64,000 bases of DNA from Thalassobellus sediminis (GTDB taxonomy: Bacteria > Bacteroidota > Bacteroidia > Flavobacteriales > Flavobacteriaceae): NCBI RefSeq assembly GCF_044386045.1, contig NZ_JBISCD010000040.1, forward strand, positions 248,001-312,000, given 5' to 3'. The position numbers and the translations under genes were made by a program. Positions 52,381 through 61,434 of the stretch are shown in pieces; the stretch's first letter is position 1; each line of letters begins with the position of its first letter. The notes under the pieces are model-generated. The model had not been told where the DNA came from. It was given only the letters and a program-made list of their open reading frames with translations, and searched no databases.

Positions 52381-53384
52381 TAATTTACAGCAGGACAATT
52401 ACAGCTATACTTTTCTCGCTTACAAGCAAAATTATACCCTAAAGTAAATTGATGGAAGCCACCACTAGTAAATACTACAGAATTATTTTGATAGGTATAG
52501 TTGTAAGCAAACATAAACTCATTATAGTTTACTCCAATAATTGGTGTTATTTGCTGCAATTTTTGACTATCAACAGCTCCAGAACTAGTTAAAAATTGAG
52601 CACCATCAAAACTTGTTCTATATGACAATCCGCCCCAAATCTTACCAAAATCCATTTGTTTGTATGCTTTGGCATTAAAATCCATAGAAGCTTCTTTTGT
52701 TCCATCTTTATATTGAAACATTATAGAAGGTTCATAACTCCATGTACTTCCAAACTTCCCAAAAACACCTCCTACAGAAAGTAAATAACGTCTCAAATTA
52801 CTAGTAATTTCTATATCGTTATTAACGCCAGCATTTTTAAGCACATTTTTTACTGTACCATGTACATAATAATCTAAGTAATGGTATGAGAACCCGAAAT
52901 CTATATTAAAGTTTGTAGCACTTTGTACAATACCTTCAATAATTGGATCTGGCCCATCAAACAAAAAAGTAGTTTCATCTAGTTTATATTGAATAACACC
53001 AGCGCTTAAACCAAAAGAAAGCATATTTAAATCTGCTGTACTTCTAGAAAACATTAAATGATGTGCATAGGTAAAATATGCTCCAGATTGTGAGTGATAC
53101 CCATTTTTATCAGTATATAAGATACCTCCAATTCCAGAAGGAGAATCTCCTATTCTACCATTAATGTTCATTGTTAAAAGCTTGGGCGCATCATCCTGTC
53201 CAAACCATTGTTGGCGAGCTGTTAATCTTACTTTAGAACAATTTGCAGCACCAGCCATAGATGGATGAATTAAATAGTAATTATCTGTAAGATAATCTGT
53301 ATAGATAGGCAATCCTTCTTGGGAAAATGCAATGTTTGTTAAGAACACTGCTATAGCTAGTAGAAAAACATTTTTTAACTTCAT
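52380..53384 (-). CDS. PorP/SprF-family type IX secretion membrane protein
   Basis: The 334-residue protein has a signal peptide (about 1-21, ending IAFSQ) and the PorP/SprF beginning GLPIYTDYLTDNYYLIHPSMAGAANCSKVRLTARQQWFG. It continues as an outer membrane barrel (SGAYFTYAHHLMFSRS, FGFSYHYLDYYVHGTVKN, FAYNYTYQNNSVVFTSGGFHQFTLGYNF) and ends in cysteines (CKREKYSCNCPAVN). PorP/SprF proteins dock and export partner adhesins through the T9SS, usually type B sorting proteins encoded next door. No such partner is adjacent here. The gene is monocistronic and convergent with the VWA gene. Confidence 0.92.
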   Translation of the reverse strand: MKLKNVFLLAIAVFLTNIAFSQEGLPIYTDYLTDNYYLIHPSMAGAANCSKVRLTARQQWFGQDDAPKLLTMNINGRIGDSPSGIGGILYTDKNGYHSQSGAYFTYAHHLMFSRSTADLNMLSFGLSAGVIQYKLDETTFLFDGPDPIIEGIVQSATNFNIDFGFSYHYLDYYVHGTVKNVLKNAGVNNDIEITSNLRRYLLSVGGVFGKFGSTWSYEPSIMFQYKDGTKEASMDFNAKAYKQMDFGKIWGGLSYRTSFDGAQFLTSSGAVDSQKLQQITPIIGVNYNEFMFAYNYTYQNNSVVFTSGGFHQFTLGYNFACKREKYSCNCPAVN

Positions 53385-53533
53385 AAACTTATAACAATGT
53401 AGGTTAGGTTTTATATAAACGTCTTGATTATTAAAAAATTACACATAAAAACAATAAAGGTTAGCTCGCTATTTTCAACCTTTAAAAAGGGCAACAAAAC
53501 TCAAATATATGGATATCTAAAGTTTTCTTTTAG

Positions 53534-53541
53534 TATTTTTG
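53534..53541 (+). promoter_or_regulatory. Putative -7 promoter element for the NifU gene
   Basis: TATTTTTG matches TAnnTTTG and lies 16 bases before the ATG at 53558. A separate 8-base inverted repeat TAAAGGTT (53455-53462) / AACCTTTA (53477-53484) lies upstream between the divergent PorP/SprF and NifU genes. Confidence 0.45.
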
Positions 53542-53557
53542 TAAAAAATTAGTTAAA

Positions 53558-54460
53558 ATGAACACTTTCAAGGTTTCTGTTAAAGAAACAACCAATAATG
53601 CCATAATAAAGTTTGAAATAAATCAATTTATAACGCAACATCAAAGCTTTGAATTTAATAATATAGACGAAGCTAAAACATCGCCTTTAGCACAACAATT
53701 ATTCTATTTACCATTTGTAAAAAAGGTTTATATCTCTGGAAATTTTATAGCTGTAGAACGTTATGATATTGTTGAATGGAATGATGTGAAAAATGAAGTT
53801 GCCGAACAAATTGAAGCCTATTTAAATGATGGTGGCATCGTAGTTGAAAACACAGCTGAAACTAAGAAAACAGCTGTAACAGTATATGCTGAAAGCACTC
53901 CGAATCCATCGGTAATGAAATTTGTTGCCAATAAAAAGATAGTAACAGCACTTTTTGAATTCACCTCAATTGATGATGCTAAATTATCGCCACTTGCTAC
54001 GGAATTATTTCACTTTCCGTTTGTAAAAAGCGTATTTATTGATGAGAATTACGTGTCTATTACTAAATACGATATAGCAGAATGGCAAGATATTACAATA
54101 GAACTTCGCGAATTTATTAGAAGTTATATAGAAGATGGAAAAGATATTGTATTACCAGAAGCGGCTGAAACACTTAAAAAGACAGAAACACATATCGATT
54201 CTCATTTTGAAAGTCTTGATGATACATCTAAAGAAATAATAAATATCCTTGAAGAATATGTAAGACCAGCGGTTGCAACTGATGGTGGAAATATTCAATT
54301 TATATCTTATGATGCTGAAAGTAAAAATGTAAGTGTGATGCTTCAAGGTGCTTGTAGTGGTTGCCCATCATCTACATATACTTTAAAAAGCGGAATAGAA
54401 AATACTTTAAAACAAATGCTACCTGGTAAAATTGAAACTGTTGAGGCTATTAATGGCTAA
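53558..54460 (+). CDS. NifU-family iron-sulfur scaffold protein
   Basis: The 300-residue protein contains two copies of the Scaffold protein Nfu/NifU N-terminal domain (about 1-90 and 105-195; compare SPLAQQLFYLPFVKKVYISGNFIAVERYDIVEW with SPLATELFHFPFVKSVFIDENYVSITKYDIAEW) and a NifU C-terminal domain (about 220-295). The iron-sulfur motif CSGCPSS is at Cys266 and Cys269 (VMLQGACSGCPSST). Such proteins carry Fe-S clusters to target enzymes. The double N-terminal domain is common in Bacteroidota. A dodecin gene follows 92 bases downstream, without an obvious terminator between them. Confidence 0.94.
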   Translation: MNTFKVSVKETTNNAIIKFEINQFITQHQSFEFNNIDEAKTSPLAQQLFYLPFVKKVYISGNFIAVERYDIVEWNDVKNEVAEQIEAYLNDGGIVVENTAETKKTAVTVYAESTPNPSVMKFVANKKIVTALFEFTSIDDAKLSPLATELFHFPFVKSVFIDENYVSITKYDIAEWQDITIELREFIRSYIEDGKDIVLPEAAETLKKTETHIDSHFESLDDTSKEIINILEEYVRPAVATDGGNIQFISYDAESKNVSVMLQGACSGCPSSTYTLKSGIENTLKQMLPGKIETVEAING

Positions 54461-54552
54461 AACAATGTGACTTTTCTCTTTTTAATGTGTCAAAGAAGAA
54501 GTTGTCTCAAACAAAAGAGACTTTAATTTTTAATAATTTAAAAACAGAAATT

Positions 54553-54753
54553 ATGGCAGTATTAAAAGTAATAGAGATTTTATCAAACTCTGAGAAAAGT
54601 TGGGAAGATGCTACTAAAAAAGCAGTAAAGCACGCTTCTAAAAGCTTAAAAAATATTCGTTCTGTATATGTTCAAGATCAAAGTGCTAGTGTCAAAGATG
54701 GTGAGGTAACAGAATTTAGAGTGAATTTAAAAATTACTTTTGAAGTAGAATAA
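54553..54753 (+). CDS. Dodecin-family flavin-binding protein
   Basis: The 66-residue protein beginning MAVLKVIEILSNSEKSWEDATKKAVKHASKSLKNIR matches dodecin, which forms a 12-mer that binds riboflavin, FMN or coenzyme A. A GTG at 54487 extends the frame by 22 residues but has no support, so the ATG at 54553 is chosen. The flavin-binding Trp is present (SWEDA). It is placed after NifU and followed by a strong terminator. Confidence 0.93.
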   Translation: MAVLKVIEILSNSEKSWEDATKKAVKHASKSLKNIRSVYVQDQSASVKDGEVTEFRVNLKITFEVE

Positions 54754-54774
54754 ATACTTCAAAACAATCATATC

Positions 54775-54803
54775 AAAGCGTTCATAAACTGAACGCTTTT
54801 TTT
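54775..54803 (+). terminator. Intrinsic terminator after the dodecin gene
   Basis: AAAGCGTTCA, loop TAAAC, TGAACGCTTT, then TTTT. A 10-pair stem with a T run, starting 22 bases past the stop. Confidence 0.9.
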
Positions 54804-54818
54804 ATGCCTAAATTTCGC

Positions 54819-54826
54819 TAACTTTG
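54819..54826 (+). promoter_or_regulatory. Putative -7 promoter element of the DUF255 gene
   Basis: TAACTTTG matches TAnnTTTG and ends 4 bases before the ATG at 54831, so the message would be leaderless or nearly so. It follows directly on the dodecin terminator. Confidence 0.5.
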
Positions 54827-54830
54827 AAAC

Positions 54831-56933
54831 ATGAAGTATTTACAATTACTATTATTAGCTATTCTTGTTAGCTGTGGTGGACAAAATTCAAAATCAATGG
54901 GTCATAAATACACCAACGATCTTATAAATGAAACCAGTCCTTATTTATTGCAACACGCTCACAATCCTGTAAATTGGAATGCTTGGAACAATAAAACCTT
55001 AGAAAAAGCAAAAGCTGATAAAAAACTAATACTTATTAGTGTTGGTTATGCAGCTTGCCATTGGTGTCATGTTATGGAACATGAAAGCTTTGAAGATAGC
55101 TTGGTAGCCCAAGTAATGAACAAAAACTTTGTTAATATAAAAGTAGATAGAGAAGAACGTCCCGATGTGGATCAAGTTTATATGAGTGCTGTTCAGCTCA
55201 TGACAGGAAGCGGTGGTTGGCCAATGAATGTGATTGCGCTACCAGATGGTAGACCGGTTTGGGGAGGTACTTATTTTAAGAAAGAACAATGGCTAGATGC
55301 GTTAGATAAAATTTCAACTTTATATATTGAAAAACCTGAAAAACTTTACGAATATGCCGATAAATTAGAACAAGGTATTAAATCGCTAGATGTTGTTGAA
55401 TTAAATACAGACGAACCTGTTTTTAAAAAAAACGATATTGATTCTGCTGTTAGTAATTGGTCTAAAGAATTTGATCATAATTTAGGTGGCATCAATAGAT
55501 CACCCAAATTCATGATGCCTAATAATTATCATTTTTTATTGAGACAAGCTTATCAAAATAATAACGAAGAATTACAAACCTACGTAAACCTAACTCTTAC
55601 AAAAATGGCTTATGGTGGTGTTTTTGATCAAGTTGGTGGTGGTTTTTCAAGATACTCAACCGATGCTAAATGGCATGTGCCTCATTTCGAAAAAATGCTT
55701 TACGACAATGCACAATTAGTTAGTTTATATGCTGATGCCTACCTCATCACTAAAAACGAATTATATAAAGACATTGTTACCCAAACTTTAGAATATGTTG
55801 AGCGCGATATGACTACAGAGAATGGCGCTTTTTATTCTTCTTTAGATGCTGATAGCGATAACACTGAAGGAGAACTTGAAGAAGGTGCTTTTTACGTTTG
55901 GAATAAAGACACCTTAAAGGTGATTTTACAAAATGATTACGAATTATTTGCTGACTATTACAACATTAATAATTACGGGCATTGGGAAGCTGATAATTAT
56001 GTTTTAATTAGAAAAAATGATGATGCTTCAATCATAAAAAAACACAACATATCCAATGCCGTTTTAAATGAAAAAGTAAAAAAATGGAAAGCAACACTTT
56101 TAAAAGAACGTAATAAAAGAGAGAAACCTAGATTAGATGATAAAACACTAACATCTTGGAATGCTTTAATGCTTAAAGGCTATGTTGATGCCTATCGTGT
56201 TTTTGAAAACAAAGAATATTTGGTTGCTGCCGAAAAGAATGCCCACTTTATTATTAAGAATCAATTACGAGAAGATGGTGGATTAAATCACAGTTATAAA
56301 GATGGTAATAGTGCCATAAACGGATATTTAGAAGATTATGCAGCAACTATTGATGCCTTTATTACACTTTATGAAAACACTCTAAATGAAACATGGCTTA
56401 ACACCGCTAGAGATTTGGCAAACTATACATTTGATCATTTTTATGACGATAAAAGCAACATGTTCTTTTTTACCTCTAATCAAGATAAATCTTTAGTATC
56501 TAGAAGTATTGAATATCGTGATAATGTAATTCCTGCTAGTAATTCTATCATGGCTAAAAATTTGTTCAAATTATCTCATTATTTTGATAACGAACACTTT
56601 TCAAAAACAGCCATGACGATGTTAAATAATGTAAAACCAGAAATACAGGAATACCCATCTGGATATTCTAATTGGTTAGATTTGATGCTAAACTTTACAA
56701 ATCCTTATTACGAAGTAGCCATAGTTGGAAAGGATGCTAAACAAAAAATAAAAGCATTAAACAAAACCTATATCCCTAATAAACTTATTGCAGGAAGCAC
56801 TTCTGAAAACAATATGCCTTTATTAGAAAATAGATATAGCCCCAACAACACACTTATCTATGTTTGTGTAAACAAAGCATGTAAACTACCAGTTTCCAAA
56901 GTAAACCAAGCTATAAAACTTTTAAAAGAATGA
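54831..56933 (+). CDS. Thioredoxin-domain protein of the DUF255/YyaL (SSP411) family, lipoprotein
   Basis: The 700-residue protein has a lipoprotein signal with Cys15 (AILVSC). Residues about 28-190 are the DUF255 thioredoxin-like domain with the motif GYAACHWCHVM (Cys76 and Cys79) and VDREERPDVDQVYM. The rest (about 200-690) is an alpha/alpha barrel like that of N-acylglucosamine epimerases and GH-type barrels (GGINRSPKFMMPNNYHFLLRQA, GVFDQVGGGFSRYSTDAKWHVPHFEKMLYDNAQL, LTSWNALMLKGY). The function of the family is not established. Most members lack a lipoprotein anchor, so a periplasmic location is of note. The next gene overlaps its stop by 4 bases. Confidence 0.92.
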   Translation: MKYLQLLLLAILVSCGGQNSKSMGHKYTNDLINETSPYLLQHAHNPVNWNAWNNKTLEKAKADKKLILISVGYAACHWCHVMEHESFEDSLVAQVMNKNFVNIKVDREERPDVDQVYMSAVQLMTGSGGWPMNVIALPDGRPVWGGTYFKKEQWLDALDKISTLYIEKPEKLYEYADKLEQGIKSLDVVELNTDEPVFKKNDIDSAVSNWSKEFDHNLGGINRSPKFMMPNNYHFLLRQAYQNNNEELQTYVNLTLTKMAYGGVFDQVGGGFSRYSTDAKWHVPHFEKMLYDNAQLVSLYADAYLITKNELYKDIVTQTLEYVERDMTTENGAFYSSLDADSDNTEGELEEGAFYVWNKDTLKVILQNDYELFADYYNINNYGHWEADNYVLIRKNDDASIIKKHNISNAVLNEKVKKWKATLLKERNKREKPRLDDKTLTSWNALMLKGYVDAYRVFENKEYLVAAEKNAHFIIKNQLREDGGLNHSYKDGNSAINGYLEDYAATIDAFITLYENTLNETWLNTARDLANYTFDHFYDDKSNMFFFTSNQDKSLVSRSIEYRDNVIPASNSIMAKNLFKLSHYFDNEHFSKTAMTMLNNVKPEIQEYPSGYSNWLDLMLNFTNPYYEVAIVGKDAKQKIKALNKTYIPNKLIAGSTSENNMPLLENRYSPNNTLIYVCVNKACKLPVSKVNQAIKLLKE

Positions 56934-57283
56934 GCACTATCACATTATTTTTAATCGCCTTTGTCGCATTTGAACATGCCTATTTTTTAATATTAGAAAT
57001 GTTTTTATGGACCAAACCAAAAGGCATGAAAGCATTTGGTATAAAATCTAAAGAGTTTGCAGAACAAACTAAAGTATTGGCAGCAAACCAAGGTTTGTAT
57101 AATGGTTTTTTAGCTGCTGGGTTAATATTCTCTATCATTCAAAAAGACATAAAAATCGCTATGTTTTTTCTTATTTGTGTGACTATCGCAGGTATTTACG
57201 GGTCTTATTCTACAAAGCAAATTAAACTATTTTACTTTCAGGCAGTTCCTGCTATTCTTGCTTTAATAAGCTGCTTTTTTTAG
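56930..57283 (+). CDS. DUF1304 membrane protein
   Basis: The 117-residue protein has four hydrophobic spans and the DUF1304 signature FEHAYFLILEMFLWTKPKGMKAFGI, then LAANQGLYNGFLAAGLIFS. The function is unknown. Its start ATG overlaps the stop of the DUF255 gene (ATGA), so it is translated from the same message. Confidence 0.9.
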   Translation: MSTITLFLIAFVAFEHAYFLILEMFLWTKPKGMKAFGIKSKEFAEQTKVLAANQGLYNGFLAAGLIFSIIQKDIKIAMFFLICVTIAGIYGSYSTKQIKLFYFQAVPAILALISCFF

Positions 57284-57316
57284 TACAATTTTCAAGGCTA
57301 AAGATTATAATAGTTT

Positions 57317-57324
57317 TAATTTTG
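57317..57324 (+). promoter_or_regulatory. Putative -7 promoter element for the MscS gene
   Basis: TAATTTTG matches TAnnTTTG and lies 28 bases before the ATG at 57353. No TTG is visible at -33. Confidence 0.45.
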
Positions 57325-57352
57325 CGTATCTAATTTAACTTTTAAAATTTAT

Positions 57353-58168
57353 ATGGATTTAGAAAACATCGACACAGAAAAATGGATTGAATTAGCTTTA
57401 CAATATGGGCTTAAGATTATAGGAGCTATTGTTATTTGGATTATTGGTTCTTGGGTAATAAAAAAACTTATAAAAACCACCGAAAAAGTAATGTCTAAAA
57501 GAGATTATGATGAAAGTCTCCAAAAATTCTTATTAAACTTACTAAGTTGGATTTTAAAAATTGTTTTAATTGTTGTTGTTCTTGGTACCATGGGTGTAGA
57601 AACCACATCGTTTGCTGCTCTTTTAGCTGCTGCTGGTTTAGCTATTGGTATGGCTTTACAAGGATCGTTAGGTAATTTTGCAGGTGGTGTTTTAATCATG
57701 ATTTTTAAACCTATTAAAATTGGTGATTTAATTGAAGCTCAAGGAGAACTTGGTGTTGTAAAAGAAATTGAAATTTTTACAACCAAACTAACTGGCTTAT
57801 CAAATAGAGAAATCATTATTCCTAATGGATCTTTATCTAACGGAACTATTATTAATTATACGACTGAAGGAACACGTCGTGTAGATTTAACTTTCGGAGT
57901 TAGTTATGATGCAGACATCAAAAAAACCAAAGAAGTTTTAATGAATGTCTTAACATCGCACCCTAAAGTTTTAAAAACACCTGCCCCTACTGTAAATGTT
58001 TCTGAGTTAGCAGATAGCTCTGTAAATTTTGCAGTAAGACCTTGGTGTAATGCAGAACACTATTGGGATGTATACTTTGATGTTACTGAAAATGTAAAAG
58101 AAGCACTTGATGCTGCTGGTATTGAAATTCCATACCCACACCAAGTTGAAATACACAAAGAAGGCTAA
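57353..58168 (+). CDS. MscS-family mechanosensitive channel
   Basis: The 271-residue inner membrane protein has about three spans. The pore-lining third span shows the glycine/alanine pattern LLAAAGLAIGMALQGSLGNFAGGVLIMIFKP, typical of MscS. The beta domain follows with IGDLIEAQGELGVVKEIEIFTTKL and IPNGSLSNGTIINYT, then the C-terminal domain with FGVSYDADIKKTKEVL. The length is close to E. coli MscS (286 residues). It releases solutes upon osmotic downshock. It appears monocistronic and convergent with tsaB. Confidence 0.95.
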   Translation: MDLENIDTEKWIELALQYGLKIIGAIVIWIIGSWVIKKLIKTTEKVMSKRDYDESLQKFLLNLLSWILKIVLIVVVLGTMGVETTSFAALLAAAGLAIGMALQGSLGNFAGGVLIMIFKPIKIGDLIEAQGELGVVKEIEIFTTKLTGLSNREIIIPNGSLSNGTIINYTTEGTRRVDLTFGVSYDADIKKTKEVLMNVLTSHPKVLKTPAPTVNVSELADSSVNFAVRPWCNAEHYWDVYFDVTENVKEALDAAGIEIPYPHQVEIHKEG

Positions 58169-58181
58169 AAAATATGATTTT

Positions 58182-58862
58182 TTAAGATTTAGGTTTCGGC
58201 TTTAAAGCCACAAAATCTTTTAAATAATAAGGCTCAAAATAAGCAACATCTTCGGTGTTGCTTTTTTTGTACTTATTATAAGCCAACAAACTCATCTCGT
58301 TTGCAGACGGTAATTTATCTTCAATAAAAAAAGCATTAGGGTGATTTAGTAAGTCCTTTGTTTTTTCAACTCCATTACCAATAAAATAGACGTTTCCTTT
58401 TTCAAGATAATCTGCAAAGGACGTTTCATCCAAAATTTGTGCTTCTGTATCTCTTACTTGATTATAATTTGAATCAAAAATAGCCGAATATACTTCCATA
58501 CGTCTGGCATCTAACATCGATACAATAACACCATCATTACAATTTACTTGATATGCTAAAGCTTCTAGAGTAGAAACCGAAATCAATGGCTTATCTAAAG
58601 CATAACAAAGCCCTTTAGCAGACGAAACTCCAATACGTAATCCAGTATAAGAACCTGGGCCTTTACTTATGGCTATGGCGCTTAAATCTTTAGCATCAAC
58701 CTTGGCTTCTTTTAAAATATCATCAATATAAACATGTAATCTTTCGGCATGCGAATAGCCTTTATCATAATCTTCTTTTAAAACGATTGTTTCTCCGTTT
58801 TTTGAAAGTGATACCGAACAATTGGTTGTTGCTGTTTCTATACTAAGAATTAATGTACTCAT
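58182..58862 (-). CDS. tsaB: tRNA threonylcarbamoyladenosine biosynthesis protein TsaB
   Basis: The 226-residue protein matches TsaB, the partner of TsaD in making t6A37 in tRNA: LSIETATTNCSVSLSKNG at the N terminus, AIAISKGPGSYTGLRIGVSSAKGLCYAL in the middle and MLDARRMEVYSAIFD later. It has the actin-like fold but not the metal site of TsaD, as expected. Its start at 58862 is 102 bases from the stop of the TolC gene on the same strand. Confidence 0.95.
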   Translation of the reverse strand: MSTLILSIETATTNCSVSLSKNGETIVLKEDYDKGYSHAERLHVYIDDILKEAKVDAKDLSAIAISKGPGSYTGLRIGVSSAKGLCYALDKPLISVSTLEALAYQVNCNDGVIVSMLDARRMEVYSAIFDSNYNQVRDTEAQILDETSFADYLEKGNVYFIGNGVEKTKDLLNHPNAFFIEDKLPSANEMSLLAYNKYKKSNTEDVAYFEPYYLKDFVALKPKPKS

Positions 58863-58964
58863 GTTAACTTCAAGTTATTCCATGCAAAACTATCACTTTG
58901 TTCTGATATTTCCGCAATGAAATAACTATAACACTATCATTTAAATTTTATTAAAACAAAAAGT

Positions 58965-60287
58965 CTAATTCGTTAACGATTTTCCCATATAGAAGTCTAA
59001 AACTTTTGTCTTAAAAACAAAATCATACTTAGCATTAATTAAAGAAGATTGTGCATTTATTAACTGAACCCTTGCCTGCTCTAATTCAAAAGAAGTCATA
59101 TTACCAATATCATAGCGTTCTTTAGAATTATTAAATGCTAATTCTTGTGAAGCCATCGATTTTTTTGCAGCCATATACGCTTTCAATCCTGCTTGTGCAT
59201 CGGTGTAAGCACGTTGTATATTAGATTCTAAGTCTAATTTTGCTTGATCTAAACGAAGTTTACTATTGTCTTCTTGAATTTTTGATTTAGCAACCGAAGT
59301 TTTATTCTGAAATCTTGAGAAAATAGGAATACCAACTCTAAGGTTAAAACTATGTCCTTTATTATCATCCAATTGGTCTATAAAAGCCGCCTGATTATTA
59401 GCTAGATTTGAATAGAATGCATTGGTACCAAAGCCATAGCTTAATGATACACTTGGTAAATAACCACTTTTAGAAATCTCGGTATTTAACTGTGCATTTT
59501 CAATATTCTTTTCGGCTATTTTAATCTCGTTTCTATTTTCTAAGGCATAGTTTAAAACAGGAGTTACACTAGTATATAATAAAGCCTCAGATGGCGTATC
59601 AACATCTATAATAACAACATTAAAATCATTAAAAGGGACTTGTAAAAATTGAGACAAAGATAGTAGCGTTAAATTATAATTGTTTTCAGCTATAGTTACT
59701 TGTTGTGCATCTCTACTTAAGGTTGCCTCAGCATCAAATATATTAGCTCTTGGTTGTACCCCAGCATCAACTAAATTTTTTACTTGTGTTAATTGCGTTT
59801 CGCTGAATTTATATTGCGCTTCTGCTGTTTCTAAATTTTCTTTATTAAACAATACATTTAAATAAGCATTTACCACGTTTAAAGAAATATCATCTTTAAT
59901 TCTATTCAATTCTAACTCGTTAGTCTCTCTTGTAAGTTTAGATTGTTTGTAAAGGTTTAATGTTCTAAACCCATTAAAAACATTTTGAGACACACTAACA
60001 CCCAAATTGGTTGAATGACTTGTTCTATTGGCAAAAATACCTTCGGCTACTAAACTAGTACCTAAACTTAAACCTTGTGAAGCGCTAGCACTAACGGATG
60101 GTAAAAATTGACCTTTTGCTGCTAAAATATCTTGTTCATTACTTAACAACGAATTCTCTGTTTGCTTAACCGTAATATTATTTTCTAATGCATGTGACAC
60201 ACATTCCTGCAAAGTCCACTGTTTTTGTTGCGCAGAAACTGACAAACAAAGCATCATAAACGCTAAAAACAAAAAGTAGTTTTTCAT
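58965..60287 (-). CDS. TolC-family outer membrane efflux protein
   Basis: The protein has 440 residues from the ATG at 60287 (MKNYFLFLAFMMLCLSVSAQQ, a clear signal peptide). An ATG at 60320 adds 11 residues (KKKNNFRN...) and overlaps the adaptor gene by 17 bases; the shorter start gives a better signal peptide. The body has two outer membrane efflux protein repeats with long helices (WTLQECVSHALENNITVKQTENSLL, TRETNELELNRIKDDISLNVVNAYLNVLFNKENLETAEAQY and the like). With the upstream adaptor and permease genes it forms a tripartite exporter. It is last in that operon. Confidence 0.93.
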   Translation of the reverse strand: MKNYFLFLAFMMLCLSVSAQQKQWTLQECVSHALENNITVKQTENSLLSNEQDILAAKGQFLPSVSASASQGLSLGTSLVAEGIFANRTSHSTNLGVSVSQNVFNGFRTLNLYKQSKLTRETNELELNRIKDDISLNVVNAYLNVLFNKENLETAEAQYKFSETQLTQVKNLVDAGVQPRANIFDAEATLSRDAQQVTIAENNYNLTLLSLSQFLQVPFNDFNVVIIDVDTPSEALLYTSVTPVLNYALENRNEIKIAEKNIENAQLNTEISKSGYLPSVSLSYGFGTNAFYSNLANNQAAFIDQLDDNKGHSFNLRVGIPIFSRFQNKTSVAKSKIQEDNSKLRLDQAKLDLESNIQRAYTDAQAGLKAYMAAKKSMASQELAFNNSKERYDIGNMTSFELEQARVQLINAQSSLINAKYDFVFKTKVLDFYMGKSLTN

Positions 60288-60303
60288 GTGAATATTTCTA
60301 AAA

Positions 60304-61422
60304 TTATTTTTCTTCTTCATCTTCGTTGTCTTTTGAAGCTTTGTTCCACACTTTTATTTTATCGCCTTCTTCAATACCTTCAGTTATTTCAACATTTATA
60401 CCATCTGATAAACCTAAAGTAACATTCACTTTTTCGAATTTACCTTCTTCTTTTTGTACTTCAACAAAAGGCTTCTCTGTTATTCTATTATATTGTAGTA
60501 ATGCTTCTTTAATAGCAAAAACACTGTCTTTACTTTCTATATCTATTTCGGCATTAGCACTATAACCTGCTCTTACTTTAGTTTCAGCATCAATAGTAAC
60601 ATTTGCTTTAATAGTGAATTGTACAGCACCATTTTCTTCGATTCCCTTAGGAGCTACAAAAGTTAATTTTGCTGGAAACTCTTTATCATTTATGGCACCA
60701 AGTATCACTTTAATATCTTTACCTTCTTCAAGTTTACCAACTTCGGCTTCATCAACTTTACCTTCAAAAATCATTAAACTCATATCTGCAATGGTAGCAA
60801 TAGTAGTTCCGGCATTAAAGTTGTTACTTTGAATAACTTGATCGCCTTCTCTAACAGGAATTTCTAAAATAGTTCCTGGTATTTGAGCAATGATATTTGT
60901 ATTTGCAGAACTTCCTCCAGAAATAGAACCCCGTTTTATAATTTGATAATCGTTTTGAGCTTGCCCTAAAGATTCTTTTGATTGGTTGAATGACAACTCA
61001 CTATTTTCAAAATCTTGTTGAGAAATAACACCTTTATTAAAAAGAGTTTTATTTCTTTCATATAATACTTTGGCATTATCAAACGACAATCTTGACGATG
61101 CTATTCGACTCTTAGCACTTACCAAACTTTGTTCGTTAGGCACCACTCTAATTTTAGCAATTAAATCACCTTTTTTAACGATATCTCCTTCCTCTACAAA
61201 AATTTCATCTACAATACCAGAAATTTGAGGTTTCAATTCTATTTCCTCTTCAGGATTTAATTTCCCTGTAGCTACTGCTTCTGTTTTTATAGATGTATAA
61301 AAAGGTTCATCTACTTTAAAATCTTCAATAGCTTTTGAATTTGCATCTTTAAAATACTTAAGTACAAATGCTAATAGTATGATGGCTACTATTACTAAAA
61401 TAATTTTTACTGTTTTGTTCAT
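60304..61422 (-). CDS. Periplasmic adaptor subunit (HlyD/MacA-like)
   Basis: The 372-residue protein has one N-terminal membrane span (about 6-22, VKIILVIVAIILLAFVL). A biotinyl-lipoyl-like region is split around a coiled coil (ELKPQISGIVDEIFVEEGDIVKKGDLIAKI at about 62-92, then coiled coil about 95-165, then QIPGTILEIPVREGDQVIQS), and a beta-barrel and membrane-proximal domain lies at about 205-360. It bridges the ABC permeases and the TolC protein, as MacA does. It begins 12 bases after the upstream permease gene, and the C terminus is acidic (KASKDNEDEEEK). Confidence 0.94.
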   Translation of the reverse strand: MNKTVKIILVIVAIILLAFVLKYFKDANSKAIEDFKVDEPFYTSIKTEAVATGKLNPEEEIELKPQISGIVDEIFVEEGDIVKKGDLIAKIRVVPNEQSLVSAKSRIASSRLSFDNAKVLYERNKTLFNKGVISQQDFENSELSFNQSKESLGQAQNDYQIIKRGSISGGSSANTNIIAQIPGTILEIPVREGDQVIQSNNFNAGTTIATIADMSLMIFEGKVDEAEVGKLEEGKDIKVILGAINDKEFPAKLTFVAPKGIEENGAVQFTIKANVTIDAETKVRAGYSANAEIDIESKDSVFAIKEALLQYNRITEKPFVEVQKEEGKFEKVNVTLGLSDGINVEITEGIEEGDKIKVWNKASKDNEDEEEK

Positions 61423-61434
61423 TTTTTTGATTGT

